Below are positions 28,067 to 37,033 of a stretch of DNA of 64,000 bases, piece after piece; position 1 is the first letter of the stretch, and each line of letters opens with the position of its first letter. Source of the DNA: Parapedobacter sp035556095 (lineage in GTDB: Bacteria; Bacteroidota; Bacteroidia; Sphingobacteriales; Sphingobacteriaceae). The stretch spans positions 186,001 through 250,000 of the forward strand of contig NZ_DATMFT010000018.1 in NCBI RefSeq assembly GCF_035556095.1, read 5' to 3'. Both the position numbers and the translations under genes were made by a program. The notes under the pieces were generated by a model. That model worked only from the letters and a program-made list of their open reading frames with translations. It was not told the DNA's origin and made no database searches.

Positions 28067-28717
28067 CTATTTTTTCACGCCCATATGGGCATTTTTTTCA
28101 CTTTTCCCATCATTCAATTGGCTATCAGCATATTGCATAGCGAGTATCGACAATGCCAGGGCCAGCCCGATGCTAAGCCGTGCGCGCTTTCCTGCCTGGC
28201 TGAGCAAGTTCTGCACCGTTCGTACGGAAATGTTCAGCTGTTCGGCAATCTCCGCTGGACTTAGTTGCTGGAAGTAGGTCATCACGAACACCTTGCCCAT
28301 CGTATCCGGGAAACTTTCGGCCAGCCGTTCCAACCGCTGCATCAACTCTTTTTCCTGGATGTACTCATCGGTCGTGTCCCGTTCCTCCCTGAGGTATTGT
28401 CGCAGGTCGTCTTCGTATTTACTGACCACATGTTTGTGGCGGATTGATTTATAGAACCCGTAACGGACACTTTTCAACAGGTAGTTGAAGAACGGTCCAT
28501 GAATGGCTAGCTGTTCCCGATTCGTCCAAAGGTTGACAAAGATGGCTTGGACGATGTCTTTCGCTTCGTCTTCATCCTGGGTCACCTTATAAGCATAAGC
28601 CAATAGGAAGTCGGCAAAACGGTTGTACAGTTCTGAAAACGCAACCCGGTCGCCCCGCTGCAGCCTACTGAGCAGTACGTTTTCATCCCGTTTATCTTGG
28701 TATGCCTTTTTGTCCAT
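28067..28717 (-). CDS. ECF RNA polymerase sigma factor (FecI-like)
   Basis: About 216 residues. Region 2 is LYNRFADFLLAYAYKVTQDEDEAKDIVQAIFVNLWTNR; region 4 is FVMTYFQQLSPAEIAEQLNISVRTVQNLLSQA. It directs polymerase to the susC promoter of locus 2 when released by FecR. A longer frame starting at 28750 exists, but MDKK at 28717 is the more usual beginning. After region 4 there is a hydrophobic stretch (LSIGLALALSILAMQYA) seen in many Bacteroidota ECF factors. The fecR gene starts 36 bp after its stop. Confidence 0.9.
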   Translation of the reverse strand: MDKKAYQDKRDENVLLSRLQRGDRVAFSELYNRFADFLLAYAYKVTQDEDEAKDIVQAIFVNLWTNREQLAIHGPFFNYLLKSVRYGFYKSIRHKHVVSKYEDDLRQYLREERDTTDEYIQEKELMQRLERLAESFPDTMGKVFVMTYFQQLSPAEIAEQLNISVRTVQNLLSQAGKRARLSIGLALALSILAMQYADSQLNDGKSEKNAHMGVKK

Positions 28718-28806
28718 CCGATCGTGCAAATTAATGGATTTTAAACACAAAAGCTAACCTTACGTCTAAATCGGATTTGTCTGCCAAGGACCAACGGTCG
28801 GCAGCC

Positions 28807-28857
28807 AAACTGCAAACCTGTTCATCAACAGTATTCCAGGTGAACTAATTTAGCTTA
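28807..28857 (-). pseudogene. Short fecR-derived fragment
   Basis: About 50 bases here match 27830-27882 inside the intact fecR gene with close to 90 % identity, including the shared AACTGCAAACCTGTTCATCAA. No reading frame remains. It lies just upstream of the sigma gene and after the sulfatase, so it is a scrap of a second fecR-like gene. Confidence 0.7.
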
Positions 28858-28895
28858 TACAACCAATAAACCATTGACCATCAGATGTTCAATAT

Positions 28896-30362
28896 TCATT
28901 TCCTATCGGGGTGTATCCCCCATTGCTCCCTTCTTGCCGCATCAAATGCGGGATTGGCTACGGGCAGCTCGGCCGCTACGGCCCGGCGCCACTCGTGCAG
29001 CAACGATCTCAATTCAGTGGCTTTTCTTTTTCGTTTGCCCGCTAGGTTTTCGGTTTCCCCGATATCCTTTTTCAGGTTATACAATTCGATGCTGTTATCT
29101 TCATAAAATTCGATAAGCTTCCAATCACCTTTTCTTACCGCGGAAGCAGGCGTGCTGTGGTGATAAACGGGGTAATGCCAGAAAAGCGTTCGGCCAGCCG
29201 GTTCCTTACCGGTTAGCAAGGTGCGCCTAAGGCTTATCCCATCCATTTCCTGTTTGGCAGGCAGCGGCGCACCTACCAGGTCTCCCAGCGTGGCGTAGAG
29301 GTCTGGAGACGTGACCATTGCATCGGATTCCGTGCCGCAGAGCACTTTCTCAGGCCAAGAAATAATCAACGGCACCCGTATTCCACCTTCGTACAACGAC
29401 CCTTTCTCTCCGCTCAGGGGTGCATTGGAGGAGGCGACGTACTGCAAGCTATCGCCTTCATAGAAGTGCTCCACAGCCTTATCGAGCAGTGGAATCCGAT
29501 CGAAGCGACGGTTAAGCCCACCGTTGTCGGAATAAAATACGATCAAGGTATTGTCCGATAGGCCAAGGGAATCGAGGGTCTCTATCACCCTTCCGACGCT
29601 GTTATCGAGGTGTTCGATCATCGCAGCATACACCGCATTGCTTGGATAGCCCGCTGCCGGCATCTTCTCCAGGTATTTCTCGATGAGTGGCTTATCGGCA
29701 TTAAGCTGTACATGTACATCGTAATGTCCTAGAAAGAGAAAGAATGGGCTATCGCTGTTGCGCTGGATGAAATCGACCCCCATATCCGTAATGATATCGG
29801 AAAAGCGCCCTTGGGGCGGAGGTTCGAGGGCGGGCGTAAATTTCGGGTTATAAAAGCCACCATCGGCGCAGTATGCCTCATCAAAGCCTTGGTCGAACGG
29901 ATGGCACCCTTGCTGAAACCCGAGATGCCATTTCCCAAAATAGCCGTTCGTATAGCCCGCAGCTTTCATCATCTCACCCATGGTCGTAATCTCGCCGGGC
30001 AGAAATTGTGTTTTATTGGTGGGGACAATGACCTTTTCATAAGGCCGCCAATGGCCCGGTATAAAATCAATAACCCCTACGCGGGCAGGGTATTGGCCAG
30101 ACATTATGCTTGCTCTCGTGGGCGAACATACCGGTGCCGCGGCATAGGCATTGCTGAATGTCATGCCCCGCTCGGCTAACCGACTAAGGTTAGGCGCTTC
30201 ATTGAATGTGTTGCCATATATCGGGAGGTCCGCCCAGCCCAAATCGTCGGCCAGTATAACAATCACGTTGGGCTTTTGCCCATACGCCGATAAGCATCCT
30301 AATACCAGCTGAATAGCACATAGCGCGACGGCTAGGCTACTGTACAATACCGATTTTTGCAT
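28896..30362 (-). CDS. Secreted sulfatase (S1 family, formylglycine type)
   Basis: About 488 residues with signal peptide (MQKSVLYSSLAVALCAIQLVLG). KPNVIVILADDLGWADL carries the metal-binding Asp pair. CSPTRASIMSG is the S1 signature in which the Cys is converted to formylglycine, and GYFGKWHLG and FYSDNGG are further active-site elements. It removes sulfate esters from glycans. The start at 30362 was chosen for the signal peptide; in-frame ATGs further upstream (30386, 30449) lie in sequence derived from a broken fdtA-like gene. No formylglycine-generating enzyme gene is in the window. Confidence 0.9.
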   Translation of the reverse strand: MQKSVLYSSLAVALCAIQLVLGCLSAYGQKPNVIVILADDLGWADLPIYGNTFNEAPNLSRLAERGMTFSNAYAAAPVCSPTRASIMSGQYPARVGVIDFIPGHWRPYEKVIVPTNKTQFLPGEITTMGEMMKAAGYTNGYFGKWHLGFQQGCHPFDQGFDEAYCADGGFYNPKFTPALEPPPQGRFSDIITDMGVDFIQRNSDSPFFLFLGHYDVHVQLNADKPLIEKYLEKMPAAGYPSNAVYAAMIEHLDNSVGRVIETLDSLGLSDNTLIVFYSDNGGLNRRFDRIPLLDKAVEHFYEGDSLQYVASSNAPLSGEKGSLYEGGIRVPLIISWPEKVLCGTESDAMVTSPDLYATLGDLVGAPLPAKQEMDGISLRRTLLTGKEPAGRTLFWHYPVYHHSTPASAVRKGDWKLIEFYEDNSIELYNLKKDIGETENLAGKRKRKATELRSLLHEWRRAVAAELPVANPAFDAARREQWGIHPDRK

Positions 30363-30397
30363 AATCTTGTGAAATTTGGGAACCATGTATCCGGGTT

Positions 30398-30575
30398 GCT
30401 GGATACGTGTAGTCATCGTTCTTTGCATGCTCGATGCCATAATCAGCAAACACGAGCAGCCTACTCCCCGGCTCCAGCGCTTGGAAAGCAGTCCCGAAAC
30501 CTACGGGCACGTGCGCGACCCGTTGATCCTCACTTGGCATAATCGTTTCATCCACCGGTAATTCGCTAGAGGGCT
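30398..30575 (-). pseudogene. 3' fragment of an fdtA-like gene
   Basis: These ~178 bases encode residues matching the C-terminal part of the intact FdtA-like protein at 36371-36802: VDETIM, HVPVGFGTAF, ALEPGSRLLVFADYGIEHA, DDYTYPA. Nucleotide identity is about 85 %. The frame then runs into unrelated codons toward the sulfatase. The matching 5' piece lies 2 kb away at 32568-32632. Confidence 0.85.
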
Positions 30576-30598
30576 CAACCCCCGGTTCTATTCATGAT

Positions 30599-31459
30599 TT
30601 AGTTATTGGATGCTTTGAACACCAGGTGGGTATTTACGTCATCTCCGTCATATGAGGCCACTTCCAGTTGCGATTGCGTGAGTTTTAGTATCCGCACAGC
30701 ATTCTCGTCATTATCAATCTGGCCTACATCTTCCGTTGTCCAATACACAAATCTATTGGTATCTGTTGGATGCCATTTCCAATATTCAGCCTCGGCGAGG
30801 ACCAAATCACCATTTGCACGGAAAAACCGGAAAACATAGGTTCCAGACGGTGAAAATGTTGCTGTTATTCTCGCAACGCCCTCCTGTGCGAGTTCTTGCT
30901 CATCCCAACCCGCTATAATACGTTCCACTTCCCATGTCCGGCAAAGGAGTGTTGTGCGTTCACCAGCGGGAATGTCTGCCGCTTTGTCCGCATGGATTTC
31001 CAATGTGTGATTTTGGCCTAAACGGGTGTAGGTAATCGTGCAATCTAGGCCCCCATCCTTAATCCTGATTTCCTTAATGGAACCAAAATCCGAAAGGTCA
31101 ATGACCTGTCCTGCTTTTGTGGTATAATCGCCCGCGAAGAAGTTACCCTGTGCATCGAGGATAAAAAAGGTACCGTCTGCCAAAAATTCAATAAAGCCAC
31201 TTGTAGCTCCTTGCCGAGGGGCTTCTGCTATGTTGTTACGTAACCCTGCAAACCGTGGTTTTTTTGTTGATTGCTTGGCCAGTCCTGATTGCAAGGAAAT
31301 ACCGGAAGTAAACGTCCACTTCCCCAGGATTTCCGCTTTCAGTTGTTCCGCGGTCAAACCGTTGTCTGGTATACCGTTATCGTCACTATCTTTTGAGCAT
31401 CCCGCGAAAGCAAAAACCAACGCGGATAATGCCATTACCAAAAATTGTGTTGTTCTCAT
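30599..31459 (-). CDS. Lipocalin-like lipoprotein of unknown function
   Basis: About 286 residues. The leader TTQFLVMALSALVFAFAGC ends in a lipobox. Two related halves are visible: AEILGKWTFTSG..FIEFLADGTFFILD and LLCRTWEVERIIAGWDEQ..ITATFSPSGTYVFRFFRANGD, each with the W..(x)..F.. pattern of lipocalin-like beta barrels found in Bacteroidota lipoproteins. It probably sits on the outer membrane and binds a small ligand (inference). The ATG at 31459 follows AGAGAAAG; the upstream in-frame ATG at 31483 lacks a site. It occupies the gap inside the split fdtA-like gene. Confidence 0.65.
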   Translation of the reverse strand: MRTTQFLVMALSALVFAFAGCSKDSDDNGIPDNGLTAEQLKAEILGKWTFTSGISLQSGLAKQSTKKPRFAGLRNNIAEAPRQGATSGFIEFLADGTFFILDAQGNFFAGDYTTKAGQVIDLSDFGSIKEIRIKDGGLDCTITYTRLGQNHTLEIHADKAADIPAGERTTLLCRTWEVERIIAGWDEQELAQEGVARITATFSPSGTYVFRFFRANGDLVLAEAEYWKWHPTDTNRFVYWTTEDVGQIDNDENAVRILKLTQSQLEVASYDGDDVNTHLVFKASNN

Positions 31460-31737
31460 ATTCTTTCTCTTCGTGTTATTCATTTGATTGATGTTGCTCT
31501 TAAAACTCGTAACCGATATTTTTAGTTCCATGCTATATGACAACTTTACAGCTCTAAAAGTATGAGAAATCATTGAATAATTGATGATATAAACCTCCCG
31601 ACAGCTTAATTAATTTCATTTTGTGGGGTTTCAGCGTCAAAAGATGATGTGTCGCATCAGCTATTTTTGATTCATGTTTGCCCGCTGGAAAGCAGATTTG
31701 TTTCGTGCCCCGGCAATTCCCCTCAAGATTGACTGGT

Positions 31738-32474
31738 TTAAACGACAGATTCAAAAAAACGATGTGCAGGTACCATCTCAATTTCCCTACCTGCCGCTTC
31801 GAATCGGTCACTTTGATCTGCTGTGACGATCAGGCCATTATCAAGGTTGAAGTAATCGAGTGCTTGTAATAGCCCGTCATATTCGCGCTTGAAATTAGTG
31901 TCATTTACGTGATAGCAAACTTGTATAGCTTGCTTGATCTGTCCCTTTTCGAAGGCTACGAAATCACATTCGCCTTTCTCCTTAAAATAATAGATTTCCG
32001 AATAACGTGTACGCAAATGGAGATATACAGCGTTTTCAAGCCTGTGGCCGAGGTTTCGGCTAGCCGAGGTGGCTACAGCATCAACCAAGCCGTTGTCAAT
32101 CGCATAGACCTTTTTGGGGTTGCGTGCCTGTGATTTTAGGGAGTAATTAAATTGGGGTACAAATTCTAAGAGGTACGCATCAGCGAAGTAATTGAAATAT
32201 TCGAGAATCGTGGTGCTGGATTTGATGCCAAACAACCCGGCGAACTTGTTAGCCGATACAAGCGTACCGACATTGGACAGTAAATATACGGCCAATTGCT
32301 TCAGTGAGACAACATCGCGAACAGCATGTCGCACTGCGATATCCCGCACCAAGATGTCATCCAATAAGTTACCTGTATAGAATCCATCGCATTCCGCGCA
32401 ATTAGGTCTTTCTTTTGATAGAAAGACACCTGCTGTTCATCTAGGATGACCTTCAATTCTTCTTGACGCAACAT
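31738..32474 (-). pseudogene. DUF4143 ATPase gene with the AAA core deleted
   Basis: The 5' end encodes MLRQEELKVILDEQQVSFYQKKDLIAR, the usual start of AAA+DUF4143 ATPases. The following nucleotide-binding domain (Walker A/B) is missing. After a frame change the sequence continues with the DUF4143 part: DDILVRDIAVRHAVRD, FAGLFGIKSSTTILEYFNYFADAYLLEFVPQF, KKVYAIDNGL, LENAVYLHLR and CDFVAFEKG. Intact members are ~380-400 aa. The remainder (31738-32364) is an open frame of 208 codons but lacks any ATPase motif, so activity is unlikely. Confidence 0.85.
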
Positions 32475-32567
32475 GTTGGTTATAATTACTTTCAGCACAA
32501 ATATAATAATCTTCCATTACAAATGGAAGATATCATCCACTAGCAATGGGAGAATTGTCGGCATTCG

Positions 32568-32632
32568 TCATTGACAAACCGGATACCGCCGCGGTGATCT
32601 TCGGCGATGCCGCCCGGTGTAATACCTATTTC
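32568..32632 (-). pseudogene. 5' fragment of an fdtA-like gene
   Basis: These ~65 bases encode ITPGGIAEDHRG then IRFVND, matching the N-terminus of the intact FdtA-like protein at 36371-36802. The start codon is lost and similarity ends at FVND. Together with 30398-30575 it represents the two ends of one copy whose middle was replaced by about 2 kb. Confidence 0.85.
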
Positions 32633-32897
32633 AATATTAGACGTGGGAGATCCGGGTGAATATATTAACTGTGCATCAGGGCAAACGGTTGATTTCAAAT
32701 ACTAGGCATTTCAAAAAGAAGTAGTATAAAAGCCGCCTCTATTTACCAGCTCCCTTCCTACCAACAATCTTGTTTTTCGTAAAGCGTTGACAATAAGAAA
32801 AATAGTCTGTACCGAGGGTATAAAGCGAGCCCCGGTTTGAAAAGGCCCATCTTTGCAGTAAAAACTTACCTTGAACCATTATACCCCTTCCTCACCC
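32633..32897. other. Intergenic stretch without recognisable genes
   Basis: Between the fdtA-like scrap and the end of the first wzi-like gene I see no coding region with homology, no terminator with a T-run and no repeat. Confidence 0.5.
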
Positions 32898-34595
32898 CTA
32901 AAACCGGTACATCACTCCGAATTTCAGGTGCAAGTTATTCTTATCCTGCGGGTCGAAGCCCCAGTAATCGCTATTGTCTTGCGCTGCCTGGAAATTGTAC
33001 TGGTAATTGTAGGCGTGGATGTACTGCAGGTGCGCGTTGAAGATAAACTGCTTGTAGTCCCACGAGCCATAGCCCGCTATGCTCGCATCCACCCAGTTGC
33101 GGCGGAAGTCGTGCACGTTTGTTATCGCAAAATCTTCGTTGTGTACCAAGCGCTGCACCTGTAGGCCCAGTTGTTTCAACCCATCTACCCAGCCGGCCTG
33201 CACGGTTTGGCTGTTGCCCCCCGGGCCGATGCCTGCACCCAGCAGCTGTCCGCGGTTGGTGTAGCCATCGGCAACACCACCATGCACATACCAGGGTGCT
33301 GCCGACCGTATCGCCCGCGTATTGGTTACGGCCACCTGGGTCACTTCGCCTGCCAATTGCAGGTATCCGCCCCAGCGGTTATGCAGCGGTGTCAGTTTAC
33401 GCAACCCGAACGTGTACGCCCGGGTATGGTCTATCTGCCCCATCCCGTCGCGTTTATCCCAGTTGTGGTCGTTCTTGGCGTATTCACCATAAAATTCCAC
33501 GTTGGCTTTGGGCACTACGTACCGGAAATAGAACGAAAGCATCTGGTCGCGCGGAATGTGATTGTTGCTATTGCTATCTGTCTCCACCTTCGATTTACTG
33601 AAGGCCTCCAAAAACGGTGCATAATATTTCATTCCGCGCCCCATGTCTTTCTGATTGGTGTTATAGGTGCGGATAAACCCGAAGGACAGGCCCGGCGTCC
33701 ATTTCGGCTGGTAGGTGAGGTTGATGCCCGATAGGTACCGCCAGCCTTCCGGTTTCGTTCGTTGGTACTGGTGATGGGTTGCCGTATCACCAAGGAGCGA
33801 TGGCGGATAGCCCGATTTCTCGAGGTGCCCCCCTACGATTTGAAACTCGAACGAGCCAATATAGGTCTTAATGGGCTTGGACGTATTCAGCGTTACGTGG
33901 CCAAATCCAGGCGCGGTATTGCTCATCAGGATCGCGTTATGCAACCCCGGGCCCCACCACAGGTTTTCGGTGGAGAACCCTACCGATATGGGGTCTAGCG
34001 TGAGCCGGATGCTGCTTTGCCCCAAGTAGGCTTTCGTATAACTGCCATTGCCAAAGCGCTCCGGCAGGTCAATCCGGTTACCGATGCGGTTGTACCAAGC
34101 CCTATCCGGCCCCGCTTCGCCTCCAAACCCCTCATATACACGATTCTGCGCCGATACCAGTTCTGGCCGGAACTGGATGCTCAACCAGCGGTACTTCGCA
34201 AAAAAGCCGGTACTCAGATAGGTCTGCAATCCCCGCGCGGGAATCATGGGCCCGTCGTTCCACCCATAGGGGTAGGCCGTGTTCAGCTGGTTCTGCCACA
34301 CCACGGGCAGCAGTTGCAGGAAGCCGTGGCCGTCACCGCTCTGCCAAACCACATCGGTCCGGCTTTCATCGGGGTAGTGCAGGTATCGGTGTTGTTCCAA
34401 TGCTTGGGCCGTAATGGGCCGTATGCTGAACGATATAGCAGAGTCTACCTTGCCGAGCAGTTGTTGCCGGCGATAGTAATCTTCCAGTACGGGGAGTCCT
34501 ACTGTGATGGTCTGTGCCTGCAACACGGCGCTACTCACCATTACCAGCACCCCTACCGCAGTAACGGCTCTTTTTATATCTTGGTATCCGATCAT
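32898..34595 (-). CDS. Capsule assembly Wzi family protein (copy 2)
   Basis: A 565-residue outer-membrane beta-barrel protein with signal peptide ending VLQAQ. Wzi family signs are YYRRQQLLGKVDSAISFSIRP, YPYGWNDGPMIPARGLQ, WLSIQFRPELV, GQSSIRLTLDPISVGFSTENLWWGPG and NAILMSNTAPGFGHV. In E. coli Wzi is an outer-membrane lectin anchoring group 1 capsule; Bacteroidota homologues are usually annotated the same way. It is a clear paralogue of the gene at 34608-36317, which ends 12 bp upstream, so the two form a tandem duplication. Confidence 0.85.
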   Translation of the reverse strand: MIGYQDIKRAVTAVGVLVMVSSAVLQAQTITVGLPVLEDYYRRQQLLGKVDSAISFSIRPITAQALEQHRYLHYPDESRTDVVWQSGDGHGFLQLLPVVWQNQLNTAYPYGWNDGPMIPARGLQTYLSTGFFAKYRWLSIQFRPELVSAQNRVYEGFGGEAGPDRAWYNRIGNRIDLPERFGNGSYTKAYLGQSSIRLTLDPISVGFSTENLWWGPGLHNAILMSNTAPGFGHVTLNTSKPIKTYIGSFEFQIVGGHLEKSGYPPSLLGDTATHHQYQRTKPEGWRYLSGINLTYQPKWTPGLSFGFIRTYNTNQKDMGRGMKYYAPFLEAFSKSKVETDSNSNNHIPRDQMLSFYFRYVVPKANVEFYGEYAKNDHNWDKRDGMGQIDHTRAYTFGLRKLTPLHNRWGGYLQLAGEVTQVAVTNTRAIRSAAPWYVHGGVADGYTNRGQLLGAGIGPGGNSQTVQAGWVDGLKQLGLQVQRLVHNEDFAITNVHDFRRNWVDASIAGYGSWDYKQFIFNAHLQYIHAYNYQYNFQAAQDNSDYWGFDPQDKNNLHLKFGVMYRF

Positions 34596-34607
34596 CGTGG
34601 TGCTTGC

Positions 34608-36317
34608 TTAAAACCGATAGGCGACGCCCAATCGCATGAGAAAATTAATCTTGTCTTGCGGTTCAAAATTCCAGAACGTGTTCCCTTCGGGCATAAAAAA
34701 CTCGTGGCGGTAGTTGTAGCTGTGCACGCGCTGTATCTTCGCATAGGCCAGCAGCCCGTCAAAATCCCACTCGCCCTGGAGCGACCACCCGAAGTCTACC
34801 CATGAATTTCGGATATCCGCCACAAACATGTAAAAGAAGTCTTCGTTATGCATATACCGTTCCAGCGAGAACTCAACGCGCTTTATTCCGCGTACCCAAC
34901 CGATGCTGGCGGTCTGCACATTACTTCCCGGGCCAATACCCGCCCCCAGCACTTGGCCGCGGTGGGTATAGCCATCGCGTACCACGGGGTGTGTATACCA
35001 CGTGGGATACTCCCAGCGGATCCCTTTGGCAAAGTACGTGCTATTCATGGAGAGTTCGGTTGCTTCGGCGCCCAGCTCCAGGTAGTCGCCGGGCCAAAAG
35101 CCAAGCGGTACCAACTTGCGGAAACCCAGCACGTAGCCGCGTGAGTAGGTAGGCTGTACCATCCAGTCGCGCCCATTCTCGGCCTTGCTGTTGCGCCCGT
35201 ATTCGCCATACACTTCCAGCTTGCCTGCCGGCATTACCCAGCGGAAGAATGCCGACCCGTAACGGTCGCGCACCTCACTGCTGGTACGTTCCACCCCACC
35301 CATGTCGAGGTAGGTCGCTTCTTTCACATTCGATTTAAAGAAGGGCAGGAAGTCGCTCACGCCCTTCATATGGTCTCTATTCACCACAAACGAGCGGATG
35401 ATGCCCACGGAGAGCCCCTTTACCCATTTGGGTTGGTAGCTGGCCACAAACCCCGTAAAATAACGGTTTACGTCGGGCTTCTCCACGTAGTACATCTCGT
35501 GGTGCTGGCTTTCGCCCGATATGGACGGCGGGAAGCCCGACGCCTTAAGGCTACCGCCTACGAGTTGCCCCTCAAACGAGCCGATAGCGGTTTGCACCGG
35601 CTTGCTGGTATGTACGGTAACGTGCGGAAACCCCTGCGCGTTGTTACTCATCAGCAAGGCATTGTAACGGCCTGGTCCCCAATAGAGGTTTTCGGTAGAG
35701 ACGCCGAAACTTACCGCACCAAAGGTCGCTTTCAAGCTCGACTGCCCCAGTAGGGCACGGCTATAGCCCCCCTCACCGAAATACTCCGGCATGTCAATCA
35801 CGTTGCCGATACTATGGTACCAGGCCCAACCGTAGCCCGGCGTTTTGCCCAGCCCTTCATACTTCGCGTTGGATGCGAACACAATCTCGGGGCGGAATTG
35901 CAGGGTGAGGAAACGATACTTGGCTACTATGCCCCCATAAAAGCGTGCTTGGCCGCCACGCGTCGGTACCAACGAACCATCGTTCCATCCATAGGGATAG
36001 CTGCCGTTGAGGTTGTAATCTAATCCTGCGGGCATCAGCTGAACGAAGCCCGCATCGTCAGGGAACCGGTGCAGGTAGCTTTTGTCGCCCAATACCCCGT
36101 CGGGGTCATATATGTTGGTTTTCCCCAACGCATCGGCCGTAAGCGGCCGCACGCTGAACGAGATGGTTGAATCTACCTTACCCAGCAGCTGCATTCTCCG
36201 GTAGTAGTCTTCTATCAGGGGGCTACCCACGGGCAGTGTCTGCGCCCATGAAAAACTCACCGGGAATGCAAAGAGGCACAGGCTACAAAGTAAATGTCTG
36301 ATATGCATAGTCGACAA
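34608..36317 (-). CDS. Capsule assembly Wzi family protein (copy 1)
   Basis: A 569-residue paralogue of its downstream neighbour. It has a signal peptide (LLCSLCLFAFPVSFSWAQ), then YYRRMQLLGKVDSTISFSVRP, SYPYGWNDGSLVPTRGGQ, GQSSLKATFGAVSFGVSTENLYWGPG, NALLMSNNAQGFPHV and a C-terminal strand ending GVAYRF. Copies 1 and 2 are diverged well beyond recent duplication, especially in the middle loops (~residues 260-350). This fits two proteins with different polysaccharide or partner specificity. The FdtA-like gene lies 53 bp upstream, possibly in the same transcript. Confidence 0.85.
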   Translation of the reverse strand: MSTMHIRHLLCSLCLFAFPVSFSWAQTLPVGSPLIEDYYRRMQLLGKVDSTISFSVRPLTADALGKTNIYDPDGVLGDKSYLHRFPDDAGFVQLMPAGLDYNLNGSYPYGWNDGSLVPTRGGQARFYGGIVAKYRFLTLQFRPEIVFASNAKYEGLGKTPGYGWAWYHSIGNVIDMPEYFGEGGYSRALLGQSSLKATFGAVSFGVSTENLYWGPGRYNALLMSNNAQGFPHVTVHTSKPVQTAIGSFEGQLVGGSLKASGFPPSISGESQHHEMYYVEKPDVNRYFTGFVASYQPKWVKGLSVGIIRSFVVNRDHMKGVSDFLPFFKSNVKEATYLDMGGVERTSSEVRDRYGSAFFRWVMPAGKLEVYGEYGRNSKAENGRDWMVQPTYSRGYVLGFRKLVPLGFWPGDYLELGAEATELSMNSTYFAKGIRWEYPTWYTHPVVRDGYTHRGQVLGAGIGPGSNVQTASIGWVRGIKRVEFSLERYMHNEDFFYMFVADIRNSWVDFGWSLQGEWDFDGLLAYAKIQRVHSYNYRHEFFMPEGNTFWNFEPQDKINFLMRLGVAYRF

Positions 36318-36370
36318 TGTGCCTACAAAGAAGCAAAAAATATTCCACTTTTATTTTAATCGGTGCCGTC

Positions 36371-36802
36371 TCAAAACTCCCCCCTTACAAAGTAATCTGC
36401 TGGATATGTATAATCATCGTCTTTCGCGTGCTCGATGCCATAGTCGGCGAACACCAGTAGCCTACTCCCCGGTTCCAGTGCTTTGAAAGCCGTCCCGTAA
36501 CCGACCGGTACGTGTACAACCTGCTGTTCCTCACTGCGCATAATCGTTTCATCCACCGATAATTCCCTGGAAGGTTTGCTCCAATCGTCAATCTTCACCG
36601 TTTTCATGGAAAACGCACCATCCAACACATAGAACCAACGTTGTTCGATCCGATGTGCCCGCCACCCACGAATGGTTTCGGTGTCCTTATTCTCGATGAT
36701 ATAAAATCGCTTCACCGCCGTCATATCAAAATCATTGACAAACCGGATACGGCCGCGGTGATCTTCGGCGATGCCGCCTGGCGTAATGGTTATCTCTTCC
36801 AT
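36371..36802 (-). CDS. FdtA/QdtA-like sugar 3,4-ketoisomerase (WxcM-like cupin)
   Basis: A 143-residue single-domain cupin. Signature: GGIAEDHRGRIRFVNDFDMTAVKRFYIIEN, GWRAHRIEQRWFYVLDGAF, VVHVPVGYGTAFKALEPGSRLLVF. Homologues isomerise dTDP-4-keto-6-deoxyglucose to the 3-keto sugar on the way to 3-amino sugars (Fuc3NAc, Qui3NAc) used in surface glycans. No partner aminotransferase is adjacent; the DegT gene in the window is 20 kb away. The start at 36802 (MEEIT) is preferred over 36835 because it matches family length. Pieces of a second copy lie at 30398-30575 and 32568-32632. Confidence 0.8.
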   Translation of the reverse strand: MEEITITPGGIAEDHRGRIRFVNDFDMTAVKRFYIIENKDTETIRGWRAHRIEQRWFYVLDGAFSMKTVKIDDWSKPSRELSVDETIMRSEEQQVVHVPVGYGTAFKALEPGSRLLVFADYGIEHAKDDDYTYPADYFVRGEF

Positions 36803-36971
36803 AAGATGGTCTTGTAAAAAACTAAACGCGCGCAAGTTACGAATTCTGCCAAAACCAGAAAGTCCGCGCTGATCTCGGCCAAAAGAAGAAACAGCGGTAG
36901 TTTATTATTGTAACGGTTCCTGTGTAACTTTTCCCAGGGAGTGTTTCAGGCGCTAGCGCATCTTTGAAAGA

Positions 36972-36997
36972 AGCCCCCACCGGGCAGGGCGGGGGCT
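36972..36997 (-). terminator. Intrinsic terminator of the DUF6266/DUF5675 operon
   Basis: On the minus strand AGCCCCC pairs with GGGGGCT around a 12-base loop, followed directly by TCTTTC. It is 37 bp past the stop of the 57-aa gene, the last gene of the operon. Confidence 0.75.
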
Positions 36998-37033
36998 GAG
37001 GTTAAGGTTTAATGGGCTTCATCGCTGAGCGGG

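Noticed and set aside
28896..32632. Insertion sequence or transposon as cause of the debris
   Set aside because: No transposase, no terminal inverted repeats and no target duplication could be seen.
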